Shown piece after piece: positions 44,558-55,272 of a DNA stretch of 64,000 nucleotides. Positions within the stretch are counted from its first letter, which is position 1. The number at the start of each line of letters is the position of its first letter. The DNA is from Branchiostoma belcheri (taxonomy: Eukaryota; Chordata; Leptocardii; Amphioxiformes; Branchiostomatidae), in assembly GCF_001625305.1 (NCBI RefSeq), contig NW_017803844.1, forward strand, positions 205,076 to 269,075, written 5' to 3'. The translations under genes were made by a program, and so were the position numbers. The notes under the pieces were generated by a model that had not been told where the DNA came from, made no database searches, and was given only the letters and a program-made list of their open reading frames with translations.

Positions 44558-46242
44558 TAATGGACATACTGGGTTAAAGCCTGCTGTATGTAGCCAACCT
44601 TCTCTGGACCATTGTCCGTATATATTCTCACAGCTATGGCATTAGGGTCAAAAGAATTACCAGGTTCAGGAATGATGTCTGCTTTAGGAGTGTTGTCATT
44701 ATCATTGATGGCATTAAAAGCTTCTTCCAGAACATCCTGATACCGCTTATGGTAAGTGACCTCCATGACTTTAAATGGAAGCTCATGGGGTCAAAACTGT
44801 CGTCATCAGAATCTTCATCAGATACATTACTGTCTGAGTCTCTATCAGAATCTGACATGTAGTCTCTGGCACAGTATGAATACTGTGGCAGAACTCAATG
44901 TACTCTGGGACACCTGGGACAGAATATCTTCACTGCTAGTAGTAGCAAGTGAAGCAAAGTCCCATGTCCAAATAACTAACAGTTCTTTGTTATCTACTGA
45001 TATACTACATGTCTCTCTTAATACAATATCAAAGGGGGAGGGATACAGAAGGACCCTGTGGTACGAAGCCTGGAACACAGCTGGCTTCAACTGGCCATCT
45101 ATGGATACAGTGGCCTGTAGGAATGTGATTGTCATTACCGGGAAACATGGAATCGTCCATCTAAAACTTGTCCCGATGTTGACGACAGAGGCCTGTGTTA
45201 AGGGTTCAGTTCTCAGGTTGTGTTTTGGCTTTGACGACGAGGAAGACCCGTCCTCGCTGTCATCCGTGCAGACAAATGTGAGGTCACTCTGATCTGAAAT
45301 GTGAAAGGAAATGTCAAAACAATTAGACTTGATACATAGCAAATAAGACTTGAGAGGCTGTTGAACATGACTGGTACAATTTCTATAGGATGAACAATGC
45401 ACATTAAGCTACAACAACAACATAAATCAACTTACCTGTTGTGTTCAGCATCTGTTCAGTTGCCCATGTCCTTGTCAGGTTAGCAGCAGGTTCGTCGGGT
45501 AATGGGCTGATAAGTTGTCAAGGAAAAATGTGTATGTCTTACTACATACAAATCTACTAAAAATGATTACAGTCTTAATTGTTATAGCACATGTAGTATA
45601 CACATGGTTACACTATGTTGGTTGCCAGAATTGGTAAGGATACAGTCCTGCATACTCCATGTCCACTGCTGACACACCGGGTGGATACGGGGTCAGGGGG
45701 ACATAACCCTCATCAGGGTGGTAGACGGTTTGATGGCGGAATGTATCCATTGCCAGCCTCAGTCCTTACGGATACCCAGCAGGAACTGGGAACTGCCTCC
45801 CTGTCCTTAGAGTGGCAGCAAGGTTGTAGATTTCCTGCATCGTGAAGATACCAACAAGATACCAAACTTAGAGGTAGACAGATTAGATGATGTATGATCA
45901 TTTTTTCTCTTCCATTAAGCACAGCAAATGCATAGTGATTAACATATAGTATATAGTTGGTGCATTCTAGGGAAAGTTGAATTGTTAAGGTGAGAAAAGG
46001 ATCTTTTCCACTCAAATCTAACCTGGAAAATATTCCTGTCTCCTATATATATCGCCCACGAACTTTGCAGCCTTGTTCACCCCTATGCCAAAAATTGACG
46101 TCAAGTAGTCGCACCCTGCCAGGATGCAGAGAGTCTGGAACTTCTCATGACTGAAGTCCCTGAAGTCTGGGAAGGAGAGGTGCAGGGTGTTCTGGGAGAT
46201 GAGCTGCCCAGTCAGCTCTACGGGATCCCATTTGCAGACAAC
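44558..46242 (-). pseudogene. EXO1/XPG-like nuclease with HIRAN-like module
   Basis: Exon 46023-46242 reads [40 protein letters not shown]: the XPG-I helix-hairpin-helix (CILSGCDYLxxxxGIGxxKA). Exon 45644-45834 reads DTFRHQTVYHPDEGYVPLTP and YPPGVSAVDMEYAGL, as in the EXO1 stretch FLYQLVFDPxxxxLxPLxxY...YAG; it holds one in-frame TAA after PVPAGYP. It joins in phase 2 to 45436-45505 (PLPDEPAANLTRTWATEQML), which joins in phase 1 to an exon from 45293 (DQSDLTFVCTDDSEDG). After frame changes come an acidic tract and PFKVMEVTYHKRYQ...IPEPGNSFDPNAIAVRI...KVGYIQQ, a HIRAN-like fold that binds DNA 3' ends in HLTF. The catalytic N-terminal XPG part is absent; piggyBac lies where it would be. AcademX-type transposons carry XPG nucleases, an alternative source. 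Confidence 0.65.
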
Positions 46243-46476
46243 CTAGAAAAAGGAGGAAAAGATCAGCTTTAAAATTTACAACATTGTAATATTTTTTCAT
46301 TAAATATTATCAATATTGTCTTATCAAGTCATGCATATGAGTTTTTGTATCCTTTATATGTAAGGTCATTTGATATTTTTGGGTACACTGAGTGGAGCAC
46401 ACCACTTTGTTCAGAACACTTTGTCACAAACTAGCACATACATAGGAAAGATAATGCAAGAGGTACAAGTAGAAGT

Positions 46477-47420
46477 TTACCTCTTTTGCACCTCTGCACG
46501 TCGTCTTCGCTGCACCTTCATAGGTGGGTAGTAGTACCCAGCAAGCTCTTCAACAGTGGCCACCATGAAGTTGTATCGGGAGAGAACTGGCCTCTGTGTA
46601 GTGTGGAAGCTGTAGAGGATGTAACTATTGAGAATAGCCCGTCCAAACAGGGATAGGGCTACCTTTGTCGACCACTTCATGGTCCTTCTCTCTGACAGGT
46701 ACATGTGCAACTGGGCATCTCCAAGGTCGACGCCACCCATCTTCTTGTTATACAATGCAACACACTTTGGCCTTTCAATGGGCCCCCCCTTCTTCTGGGC
46801 ACATCTTCATACCCAGCAGACACAGCTTTAGATAGCAGAATAGGTTTCCGGGAGCCATATTGATATACGTTACACACAGCAGTGGGCCCTTCCGCCGTTC
46901 TGAGACTTCCTTGTTGTGCAGCCTTGCATCGATTGACGGTCGGGGAAGTCCTTTTCGGTTCTTTCTTACTGTACCCGTTGCTGTTGTGTGAAGCTCTTGG
47001 AACAAAGCTGGGGAGGAAAAGTAGTTGTCGACACATAGATGGTGTCCGCGGTTGAGCAGATCGGCTTCTGTCATCAGGCGCATCACAAGCTCATGTGTTG
47101 GGCCATGCTGGTTGGCATCTTGGTTCCTGGGTGCAGCACCCTTGTACACTTCGAACCTGCATTTCACTGTCTGACAGGCACCACAACTTGATTCCAAAGC
47201 GCGCGTGGCGCTTGTTTGACATGACCTGGCGAAGGTGGGTTTTTCCTTTGTCTACATTGACAAAAGTATGATCGGATACATTGTGGTTGGGGTGATAATG
47301 GCGGAGGAAAACTTGCTGGAAGTGGGTGATAAGCATAAGCATAAGCATAGGGACTTCGTACAGTTTGTAGCCGGGGTCTTGTTGGTTTGGGAGGTGGTCG
47401 TTGTCAGCAAAGTGGATCTT
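46477..47420 (-). mobile_element. piggyBac transposase remnant
   Basis: The minus strand reads THLRQVMSNKRHARFGIKLW, HHLCVDNYFSSPALFQELHT, GTVRKNRKGLPRPSIDARLH and YNKKMGGVDLGDAQLHMYLS, plus RRTMKWSTKVALSLFGRAI. These are the piggyBac blocks including the second Asp (VDNYFSSP) and third Asp (GGVDLGD). An upstream piece (IHFADNDHLPNQQDPGYKLY) gives the N-terminal HFADN motif. Frame changes and loss of the first DES block show it is dead. No TTAA/CCCT ends were found around it. It sits inside the EXO1-like gene region. Confidence 0.85.
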
Positions 47421-47817
47421 TACTGGATCTTTATTTCTTGACTCTTGTGTCCACGCTTCATTATAATGCCAGAGACCTGGTTCTCACCTCTTGGAAGCTT
47501 CCAGTGTGTGTTAACGCCTGTGGTTCCCCCCATGCTTTCTGTCACCATACTACATATTTTAGATGGGCCAGCTATTGACCTTTCTGTCTTTTTGTCTATA
47601 ATCATTTGCAAGGTACTTGGGTTGCACCTGACATATGGCTTATGGAGTTATTGCTTGAGGTATTTCCATGTGGCTTTTTGAATACTTGTTTTGGCTCACG
47701 TTCAAACCTGTACTACATTTTTTAAGTGTTGGTTCGGATTTACAGGAGTAGGCTGTTCTTCTCATTTTTATTTGGTCTCCCTTGCAATAAAAGATGTGAC
47801 AAAAATGTTAGATGTGT

Positions 47818-48170
47818 GCAGCCTGTTGTCCCTGCGGTGCATCCTGTTGTCCCTGCGGTGCATCCTGTTGTCCCTGCGGTGCATCCTGTTGTCCCTGCGG
47901 TGCAGCCTGTTGTCCCTGCGGTGCAGCCTGTTGTCTCTGCGGTGCAGCCTGTTGTCCCTGCGGTGCATCCTGTTGTCCCTGCGGTGCATCCTGTTGTCCC
48001 TGCGGTGCAGCCTGTTGTCCCTGCGGTGCAGCCTGTTGTCTCTGCGGTGCAGCTTGTTGTCCCTGCGGTGCAGCCTGTTGTCCCTGCGGTGCAGCCTGTT
48101 GTCCCTGCGGTGCAGCCTGTTGTCTCTGCGGTGCAGCCTGTTGTCCCTGCGGTGCAGCCTGTTGTCTCTG
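47818..48170. repeat. 21-bp minisatellite, about 17 units
   Basis: The unit TGTTGTCCCTGCGGTGCAGC plus one base, with C/T and G/A variants. All six frames stay open for long stretches (CCPCGAA plus; QQAAPQG minus). It abuts the truncated kinase copy at 48190-48316; the minus ORF runs from one into the other. Confidence 0.95.
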
Positions 48171-48189
48171 CCAGGACCTCTTAATTGCA

Positions 48190-48316
48190 GACAATGGGAA
48201 AATATCACTTGCAATGCTTGGTGCCTGCCCACACCTGCATACCTCTGGGGTTATCCATGGATACTCCGACTCAGACAATGGTTCTGACATCTTTCTAGCA
48301 TCTGACAGCATCGTGC
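48190..48316 (-). pseudogene. Protein-kinase fragment, duplicate of 49500-49650
   Basis: The minus strand reads MLSDARKMSEPLSESEYPWI then TPEVCRCGQAPSIASDIFPL, nearly the same as the activation-segment part at 49500-49650. A 6-bp insertion gives the extra Ser-Glu. The duplication ends where the 21-bp array begins. Confidence 0.8.
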
Positions 48317-48329
48317 TCCCTTATGCCAC

Positions 48330-49110
48330 GCCTTGGATGCCTTGTTTTTCTCTTCTAACTTGGCGCCCATGCCTTCACCAAGGGACTTGTTTCCACTTGT
48401 GACTGACTCAGTTTTCTCAATGAAGGTCTTCAAATCGGCAGGGTACATACACCTGTCCATGGAATCTAGCATGTCTATCAGTTGATATTTTGGGTGATTT
48501 CTGCCACTGAAGAGCGGGGAGAAAACCTCAATGCCTGCTTGGATCCGGATGTAGTTGCTGTTGTTTCTGGTACCAATGCGGAAGTTGTGGATGGCTAAGG
48601 CATACACGTTTATTTGCTGCTGGAAGAAAGTGAAGTTGGGGTTTCTGATTCGTGGAGCCCATTGGAAGAGGAAGTTGTCAGCTGATATAGAGCACTGCTC
48701 CCCCCTTTACAGTTTTTCTCGTACATGGGCGACCAGCATCTCATCCGTCCCACCCTTGATCGATATCTCGAGAAGCTGCATATATACTCTTATGGTGGTC
48801 AGCACAGTTCCTGGCTACACGTTAGGCGGCTTCCGACTTGAACCCCATCTCTTTTTGCGAGTGCTGAGAACCAGACGTCAAAGTTCAAGTCCACGAAGGA
48901 CTTCAAGGCGTTCATCTCCAGATGGAGCTTGCCCACTCGAGGACGACCCAGTCGAACTCTCTCACCCCTGTCACCGGAACATCTGCGTGTTGTCCAGCAA
49001 CATGTGTCTGGAAATCCTGTGCTGCGTTGAATGACATTTTGCAAACAGTGCTATATAATGTGTCCCTTATAATGCTTCTTGTCATTCCCATTGGCAGCCC
49101 ATCCATGGCA
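48330..49110 (-). pseudogene. DUF6589-like fragment
   Basis: Reads FFQQQINVYALAIHNFRIGT, RIQAGIEVFSPLFSGRNHPK, YQLIDMLDSMDRCMYPADLK and SLGEGMGAKLEEKNKASKAW. A pattern of a helical stretch, a RNHPxY box, then MGxDxxLExxNKxxKxW is seen in DUF6589-type proteins abundant in cnidarian and lancelet genomes and often part of mobile elements. Further pieces upstream (GVREFDWVVLEWASSIWR, ALKSFVDLNFDVWFSALAKR) may continue it in other frames. Several frame changes occur. Confidence 0.45.
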
Positions 49111-49374
49111 ACTACAAGCCATTTCCTGCTGTTGGGGGTGTTGTGGTTGTATCGGTGAATATTAGAAATCTTTCCAACGTGTCGGAGGACTCTTTAAATA
49201 GCATGGCTGCAGCTGAATTTGGATTTCCAATAACTGTACTTGCAACTGCTCATTGGCTTCAAACACAATACAGACAGTAGTGTTGGCTAAGATCAACTTG
49301 TTACCTTGCATTAAGTCTTTCTAGTTCCAAAGATATTGGCTCTTGTATATCAAGCATAATAACGTTGTGAAAAA
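49111..49374. other. No gene recognised
   Basis: Short spacer between kinase and DUF6589-like remnants. No motif. Confidence 0.4.
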
Positions 49375-49870
49375 TTACTGCATTGCTTCCATGGCATGCT
49401 TCAAGGTTGTTGTTTTTTCATGATTGTTAAACAAGGCCTGTCCATCTGTTCTTTTCTGCATTCTTCTAAAAACTACAACAGGGTGTCGCACTTTGCAATC
49501 TCTTTGCACTTGAACAAAACCCTCTTTATCACAGCCAATGGAAAAAATATCACTTGCAATGCTTGGTGCCTGCTCACACCTGCATACCTCTGGGGTTATC
49601 CATGGATACTCCGACAATGGTTCTGACATATTTCTAGCATCTGACAGGAGGCAGGCCTGTCCAAAGTCTATGATTTTCACCTTCTTATCAGACAAAACAA
49701 TGATGGTTCCAAATCACAGTGCAGAATGCCATGCTTGTGGAGTTTAGACAACACATGGCACGGGTGCAGTGCAATAGAACACCAACTCTTCTGGTCATAC
49801 GAAATTGAACTGTCTCTTATGATGGTGGCAATTTTTGTACCGCCCCCCCCCCCTTGACCCAGGCAGATTA
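49375..49870 (-). pseudogene. Protein-kinase catalytic-domain remnant
   Basis: The minus strand reads YDQKSWCSIALHPCHVLSKL, HKHGILHCDLEPS, then KVKIIDFGQACLLSDARNMS, EYPWITPEVCRCEQAPSIAS and DIFSIGC. HCDL corresponds to the catalytic loop (HRDL, with Cys for Arg and Glu for the usual Lys), DFG binds Mg-ATP, and TPE matches the APE motif. The glycine-rich loop and VAIK lysine are not seen, and the frame changes after HCDLEPS. A dead copy of a Ser/Thr or dual-specificity kinase, family unknown. Confidence 0.72.
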
Positions 49871-49924
49871 TATGGTGGGACATTAACTACACAGCCAACT
49901 AACTTCTGCACACCCTAGGTGCTT

Positions 49925-50430
49925 TTGAAAATTTGGACATATCCTAGATGTCCCGAATGTACATTGGTAACTCCTGACCAATTCTCGCGCTGTGCGCTTG
50001 TAGTCGGCGTGCGATTTCAGGTATCCCATACAAGTTCTTGACTGTGTCGAGGAGTGGACAACGGTAGAATTCCTTTCTGGGTTTACCTCGTCCGTCATAC
50101 CGATTTTCGTTGCTTGGACATACCTCGGCTCGTTCGTTCTCCCCGTGGCAGACAATGCAATCATTGATGCACGCGTCATAAGTGTTTAACTTGGGGAGCA
50201 TGTCTTTCACCATTGAAACGGCTTGCAAAACGAGCCAGTGACAGAATTCGATATGCCATGATCGTCCAGCACCTGTTTGAACAGTGACAGTATTTCCGAA
50301 ATAATTTTTCGGGACACACCTGGATTGTCAGCCTTTAGCTTCAGAACGTCGGTAACAAATCTAATCTGAGTCCATTTGCCAGGCGAGCAACTAGTACCGT
50401 GAATCAAAGGTGCATGCCTACCGTCCTTCC
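49925..50430 (-). mobile_element. CMC/EnSpm-like transposase, N-terminal part
   Basis: Reads KWTQIRFVTDVLKLKADNPG and SEILSLFKQVLDDHGISNSV, then MVKDMLPKLNTYDACINDCI, VCHGENERAEVCPSNENRYD and GKPRKEFYRCPLLDTVKNLY. The order (PKxxYDACxNDCxxxxxExxxxxxCPxCxxxRY...KPRKxFxxxPLxxxxxxLY) is the start of EnSpm/CACTA (CMC) transposases, with a zinc site before the catalytic core. A frame change lies at about 50210. The DDE core is missing. Confidence 0.68.
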
Positions 50431-50719
50431 CGTCCTCTAGAAAAAACGATATGGCTGGCTAATTTTTTATTTTAATCATTTATTTTAATATTTACATACA
50501 AATACATGGTGTGTTATGGCTTACCCCTTTTACATCAAGTTTTCTAAATGTTGGCGCATATTTTGTAATCTAAAAGTTTCGTTTCGTACAGTGTGTTCAA
50601 AGATGTAATATTAAGCTGTCAACATGGCTTTGTTGAAAAGAAAGTCTGACGTGTCCATAAATGATATTTTTTTTCATCTAAAAATATATGGGATTGTGTT
50701 TTAGCATTACACCCCTCTA

Positions 50720-51320
50720 TACATCATGTACTAGTCCATGAATATGGAAGAAGCAACCTTTCCAAGTAAGCCGCCGAAGGTAATACGAACCTTTTCTCCA
50801 CCGGACTCAGAGTTGAGCACACCTCCTGTACCTTACTATCCCTCAGGATGAAAACTGTAGAGAGCACTGCAATTCTTGTCAGCGTGTCCTTAACTACTCC
50901 AAAGCGTATACAGCACATCAGTCATGGCTTGAAATGTTTTCGCTCCAACCATGATGATCATGGTAGCGTCAGGCTGAAATAGTGTTATCCGCGCTTCTGT
51001 TTCGTCCGGTGATAGTAGTACCGATAAAAGGTATACAGTGTTACAGACACGTGATGTTGCTTTGCATCTTTGGCAGTAATATTTCTGCCGCCCCATCTCT
51101 TATAAAGTTTGTTTGCATGATGGCAAGAGGCACGCTTGATAGGTTTGATTTTTTTTTTTTTTTGCTTATTGTCGATATACGTCCAATGACTCGTCCCTTG
51201 GTTTTGGTTTGTGTTCGCAGCAAGTCTGATAAGGTCTATATCAACATATGGTGGCTGGATCAAATAGACATTTGGTTTGAGTGTTGTGATATCAGCCAAT
51301 TCTACTTCAGCCATCTGTTG
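50720..51320 (-). pseudogene. RPA-like OB-fold protein remnant
   Basis: After an ataacaacag acceptor the minus strand reads MAEVELADITTLKPNVYLIQ. In other frames follow KYYCQRCKATSRVCNTVYLL, SVLLSPDETEARITLFQPDA and TMIIMVGAKTFQAMTDVLYT. YYCxxC ... YxLxVxLxDxTxxxxxxLF ... GxxA is the zinc-bearing third OB fold of RPA1, which holds single-stranded DNA. A T14 run sits where the frame is lost. Helitrons carry RPA-like genes, so a Helitron or other cargo origin is possible. Confidence 0.52.
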
Positions 51321-51873
51321 TTATAGAAAGAAAGAAAGTCGTGCATTTTGTAGACTGATGACGGTTGTGCCGTCTTCACTGTATGTTAAGCCGTTTGTGT
51401 CGTTTGGTACAAGCACCAGTTTGGCCAAGCCTGTGTGCATTGTGAAAAGGTTTATCTCTGGCGTTCATTACTTATCTATACTAGGATTTCTACTTTAGGG
51501 AACTATGTTTCATTGCACGAATATTGTGTATATGACAAATCATTTTCTTCCATATAAAGTGACTATGAATACCTTATTGATGCTATTTCGTGTTTCATTT
51601 ATCACAAGCGAATGCAGTAGGAAGCGTCAGGCTCTATTTTTCATTTCAATGTCGTTAATATGCACATAACTTTATGACATGATATTACAGAATATATAAT
51701 AAGTATCGTACAGTGGAACCCATGGCCACCAACCAGTTACTACTAAGTTTTTAAACAAATTAATGTCATGCAATAAAACTGTCTTACGCAGAAGGGCGGT
51801 ATACCAGCTATACCGATACAGATTACAGAATACAAAATAACAACTAATACTAGTACATAAAGTTAGTCCTTAC
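51321..51873. other. No gene recognised
   Basis: AT-rich spacer without motif. Confidence 0.45.
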
Positions 51874-52690
51874 CTCCGCAAAGGCCGGATGCCCTTTGCA
51901 AGCTTCTGTTAGGGTGACTACGGTCATAGTGACTGAAACAGAAAGAGAACAAATATGATTTTATATTTTCCCACAAAATTATAATATGTTCACGAGCCAG
52001 AATGTATCAACCAGTTGCAGTGGTTTGGACGCGTGTCCCGAACCAAGACACCCCACCACAGGTGTAAGACGGTGTGGCGTCTACGTCGGCCATGAACCAT
52101 CGACTTAGCTATACACAAATGGTCTGAGCAAAGCATCTGTTTAGACTGACAGGATCAGCGGGACAGACGTTTGCTCAACGCTATGCTGTCCGCACAGATA
52201 CCCACTGTGCTACCTCTCTACGAGACAGATGATGACTTTCTTTTGTACTTACCACTTGTCTGTCCCCGTTCCACCACCACCCCCGTTCCCAGCTCCACGT
52301 CACCCATCATCCTAACAGGAGGTGGTGGTTGTGTAGCTGCCGCTGCTGCGTTGGATTGCGCTGCGCTCGCTCTCCTACAGAAATAATATCAGGAATATAT
52401 GTCATAATTTGTCAACTGATGTACCCTTTTACATGTTAAGTTGCGATGTTAAATGCGACATTTCAATATGAACGGAACTTATTACCTTTCCCGTCTCCTC
52501 ACCCCTTGTCTCCTCACTTTCAGTGTCTGTCTCAGGTGGGTTCGAACGGCGTCCCACCCGATATGGGGGAACGTTTTCTGCACCATATGTAAGTGTTAAC
52601 TGGACTTGTCTAGCCACCTCTTTGTGGTGTATATTAATACTGGCAGACAGGCAAGGTGTTAACAGAAGTACAAAGCTGTTGATATACATA
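51874..52690 (-). CDS. Three putative exons of an unrecognised gene
   Basis: Minus exon 52486-52689 reads EVARQVQLTLTYGAENVPPY and RRSNPPETDTESEETRGEET before gtaata. Exon 52253-52374 (ttatttctgtag acceptor, gtaagt donor) reads ASAAQSNAAAAATQPPPPVR and MMGDVELGTGVVVERGQTSG. An exon ending at 51874 reads VTLTEACKGHPAFAE before gtaagg. Splice signals are good, but the phase between the first two does not match a simple join. Low-complexity Ala/Pro and acidic text; no domain recognised. Confidence 0.4.
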
Positions 52691-53040
52691 ATGCATTTAC
52701 TTCAGAGGGACATCTACAAGAAACCGAAGGTGCTAAACAGTAGCGAGTGACAGCATTTTACATAATACATTCAACTATGCCTTTGATCTACCTACAACTA
52801 TAAACTCTAAAACTACCATCTTACAATAATACAGTACTTTTTCAAGTTCAAGTTGTATACCTTTAGTGTAAACTATAATACTATGTAGTTCTACAGGAAG
52901 TATGGCTGTTGACGTTTTACACTTGACATGTACATGATATCCACTTCTAGCGTAAACAATACAGGTCTGAGGAAGTGAACTACTTCAGAATTCAACTGGT
53001 AGTTTAAACCAACGACGTTAACAGTCTATGGCAGTCTCTT
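52691..53040. other. No gene recognised
   Basis: AT-rich spacer next to the hAT transposase end. Possible terminal sequence of that element was not identified. Confidence 0.4.
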
Positions 53041-53850
53041 TCAATCTGACAGTGGGTTCACAAAGAGCATTCTGCGGGGATGACGTGTCGCGTACGAGTT
53101 AACGATCTTATCATAATCAAGCGGAATGTACCTATGAACGAACAGGAGTAGAAGCGCGTTGAGACGATCTTCGCCCATGGTGCTCCTGTACGCGTTCTTG
53201 ACAAACCTGAGTGCTGAGTTCGCCCTCTCCACGCCGGCACTTGTCACCGGGGTCAACAGCAGGAGGTGTAACATTTTACACACATTTGGGTAGACCCTCG
53301 GGTTGCTGGATGGATGACAGGTGGTTAACTCTAGTGAATATGGTTTGTCCGGAACACCCTGCCACTGCGTTTGCCATAGTCGAATCTCCTGTCTGAATGT
53401 GTGGGGAGATGGTAGGTCGGGCTCGTAGTACTGTTGTAGTTGCTGGATGTGATCTTCCTGGAGGTTGTCAAGGGTGGATGGGATTAGCAGAAGGGTGCGG
53501 CAGGCATGAGCTGTAAGCTGCTGGAATCGCGAACTGTCGATAAATGGCAGGAACACGGACCTTTTGAAGTATACTTCAGGTGAGTCAGCCTCCACATTGT
53601 TCCGCTCCGCTGTGTTTGCCTCCCACATCTCCACGGAATCTCCATGTTGTTGCCGACCCTCTCCGCCATCTCAATGGCTGTACGGAACACACGTGAAAAT
53701 TCCTCCTCCGCACTCTGCCTGATGGCCCGCATCTCAGTCAGGACGAGGTCCACTTTTTCATAGGCCGTGACGACGTCCATAGTGCTGCCTTGCAACAAAA
53801 CACTGAGAGGCTTGGTGAAGCCATTAGTGCTGTCAGTGGACTGATGATGA
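53041..53850 (-). mobile_element. hAT transposase, C-terminal half
   Basis: The minus strand reads NGFTKPLSVLLQGSTMDVVT, AYEKVDLVLTEMRAIRQSAE and RTAIEMAERVGNNMEIP. After one frameshift near 53630 it continues VYFKRSVFLPFIDSSRFQQL, SSNPRVYPNVCKMLHLLLLT and PVTSAGVERANSALRFVKNA. This is the hAT pattern with the C-terminal dimerisation (SAxxERxFS...K) region. The N-terminal zinc finger and first catalytic residues are missing; upstream it is fused to a RecQ-like start. Confidence 0.82.
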
Positions 53851-54043
53851 CAACGAATGGTTCGGGGGAGTTGATGCACGACGGTATGGCCTGAAAGCAG
53901 AATGTTTTGCCGGCCCCCGTCGGCAGTCCAACGAAGACGTCGTGCCCATCCAAAATCCCCAACACGGCGTTCTCCTGACCCTGCCGCAAAGTTTCATAAC
54001 CAAAAACGTCCTTCGCCACACGGCGAACTCGTTCCCGGACTGC
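53845..54043 (-). pseudogene. RecQ-like helicase N-terminal fragment
   Basis: Starts MAVRERVRRVAKDVFGYETL and continues RQGQENAVLGILDGHDVFVG, LPTGAGKTFCFQAIPSC and PFVVIISPLTALM. This is motif 0 (FGYxxLRxGQxxAI), Walker A (LPTGAGKT) and motif Ia (ISPLTALM, RecQ type SPLxSLM). The text stops exactly at motif Ia and is followed at once by hAT transposase text. RecQ helicases unwind DNA in the 3'-5' direction; only about 65 residues remain. Confidence 0.75.
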
Positions 54044-54384
54044 CATCGGCAGCAGACAGAAATCCGCACAGAAAATTTCGCCAGTACAAGTCAGAAGGCA
54101 AAAAAATGCGTCATGAAAAAGACGAGACAAAACAGTTATAACTTCAAAACTTCGTGACCTCTGACACTTCCTGTCACATGGCCGCTCGTGTCAGGTCCGT
54201 CACGGACGAGTCGGAGAGCAATAAAAGGGGTACTTAACCACTTTGCACCCATTAGATAGCGATTAGTGAACTTCACAGAAGCTTGCGACGTGGGTCGCAA
54301 ATTGGAGCTTCTATGGCCCTGGATCTTCTTTGGTATACTATCCTTTATTTCAGCCAATTTCTACTATTTTTCCAGCGATCCGCG

Positions 54385-54605
54385 GTGCCTGGTAGAGGCT
54401 AGGAACCCCACCATGTCACCGATCTCGTGGCCTTGGGAAAGGCACTTTACACGACTTTCCTCACTTTACTCAGGTGTAAATGAGTATCTAGATTTGGTTA
54501 GGGACGTCCCGCAGATAGGACCCGTGTTTGGGGAGAGCCACATTCACGTTAAAGATCCCATCACACCTTTCAAAAAAAGGTGCGATGGTCCAAATAGTTA
54601 CTAGT
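54385..54605 (+). mobile_element. tRNA-derived SINE, head-truncated
   Basis: Body CTTGGGAAAGGCACTTTACA and ACTTTCCTCACTTTACTCAG, tail GACCCGTGTTTGGGGAGAGC and CACGTTAAAGATCCCATCAC, as in the 19592 copy. The tRNA head with box A is missing, so it probably inserted truncated. Confidence 0.8.
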
Positions 54606-55252
54606 ATCTGATTATTCACTACGGACTCCATGAAGAGTATTTGTGAAATGCACACTAATGGAGATCCTAAACAAACAAACAAGTGTGGAGATTGTCTTTC
54701 TCTGTTTCTAACATAATACTAAAACAATCAAAGTCATAACAAATGATGGAAATTTCGCGTGCATTACCAGCCTTGATGCAGTGGTTAGGCAATTAAAGCA
54801 ATTTTCGTGTCCTGAGTTGTTATCTCTCATTATCATATAGTCGGGTGACGTTGACCAATCAGAAGGCTCCATTCCACATTCCTTATGACGCCGTAATGTC
54901 ACAAATAGAGTCAAAATCGGGTATTTATTCATCCCAATCCATACATTAAACAAAATGAATAAGCACCCGCATATGACCTCAGGTGACCCAATAGAACACG
55001 GCTCTACTTCTAAAAAAATCCAAAAATAACTTGAGTTGTGTTCCGATGACCTGGCGTGACTCCCATAAGAACACCTGTTCCCTGCCTGTGACCCAGATAG
55101 AAGGCCATAGAACGTGAACCCCCCAGTGACCTCAGGTGACTCCAGATGGAACAAATATTCTATGTTCTATTCAGCATGTGCAAGGGGTAAATATTGTACA
55201 TTGTGTCACTCTTCACTGCATCAGTTTGGATAGGCTATTGTGTAAGCTATAT
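54606..55252. other. No gene; diverged direct repeats
   Basis: Between 54965 and 55150 the word TGACCTCAGGTGAC (and variants such as GATGACCTGGCGTGACTCC) recurs roughly every 75 bp beside AGAACACgG-like words, suggesting a degraded short tandem repeat. The long minus ORF through it is probably a by-product. Confidence 0.45.
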
Positions 55253-55272
55253 NNNNNNNNNNNNNNNNNNNN
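55253..55272. other. Assembly gap (20 N)
   Basis: Lies at the edge of the foldback element; the hairpin may have caused it. Confidence 0.95.

Noticed and set aside
47726-48402. Long plus-strand Cys-rich ORFs (CCPCGAA repeats)
   Set aside because: Produced by a 21-bp minisatellite that keeps all frames open.
54708-55154. 148-codon minus ORF as a gene
   Set aside because: It runs through diverged short direct repeats, has no splice context and no domain character.
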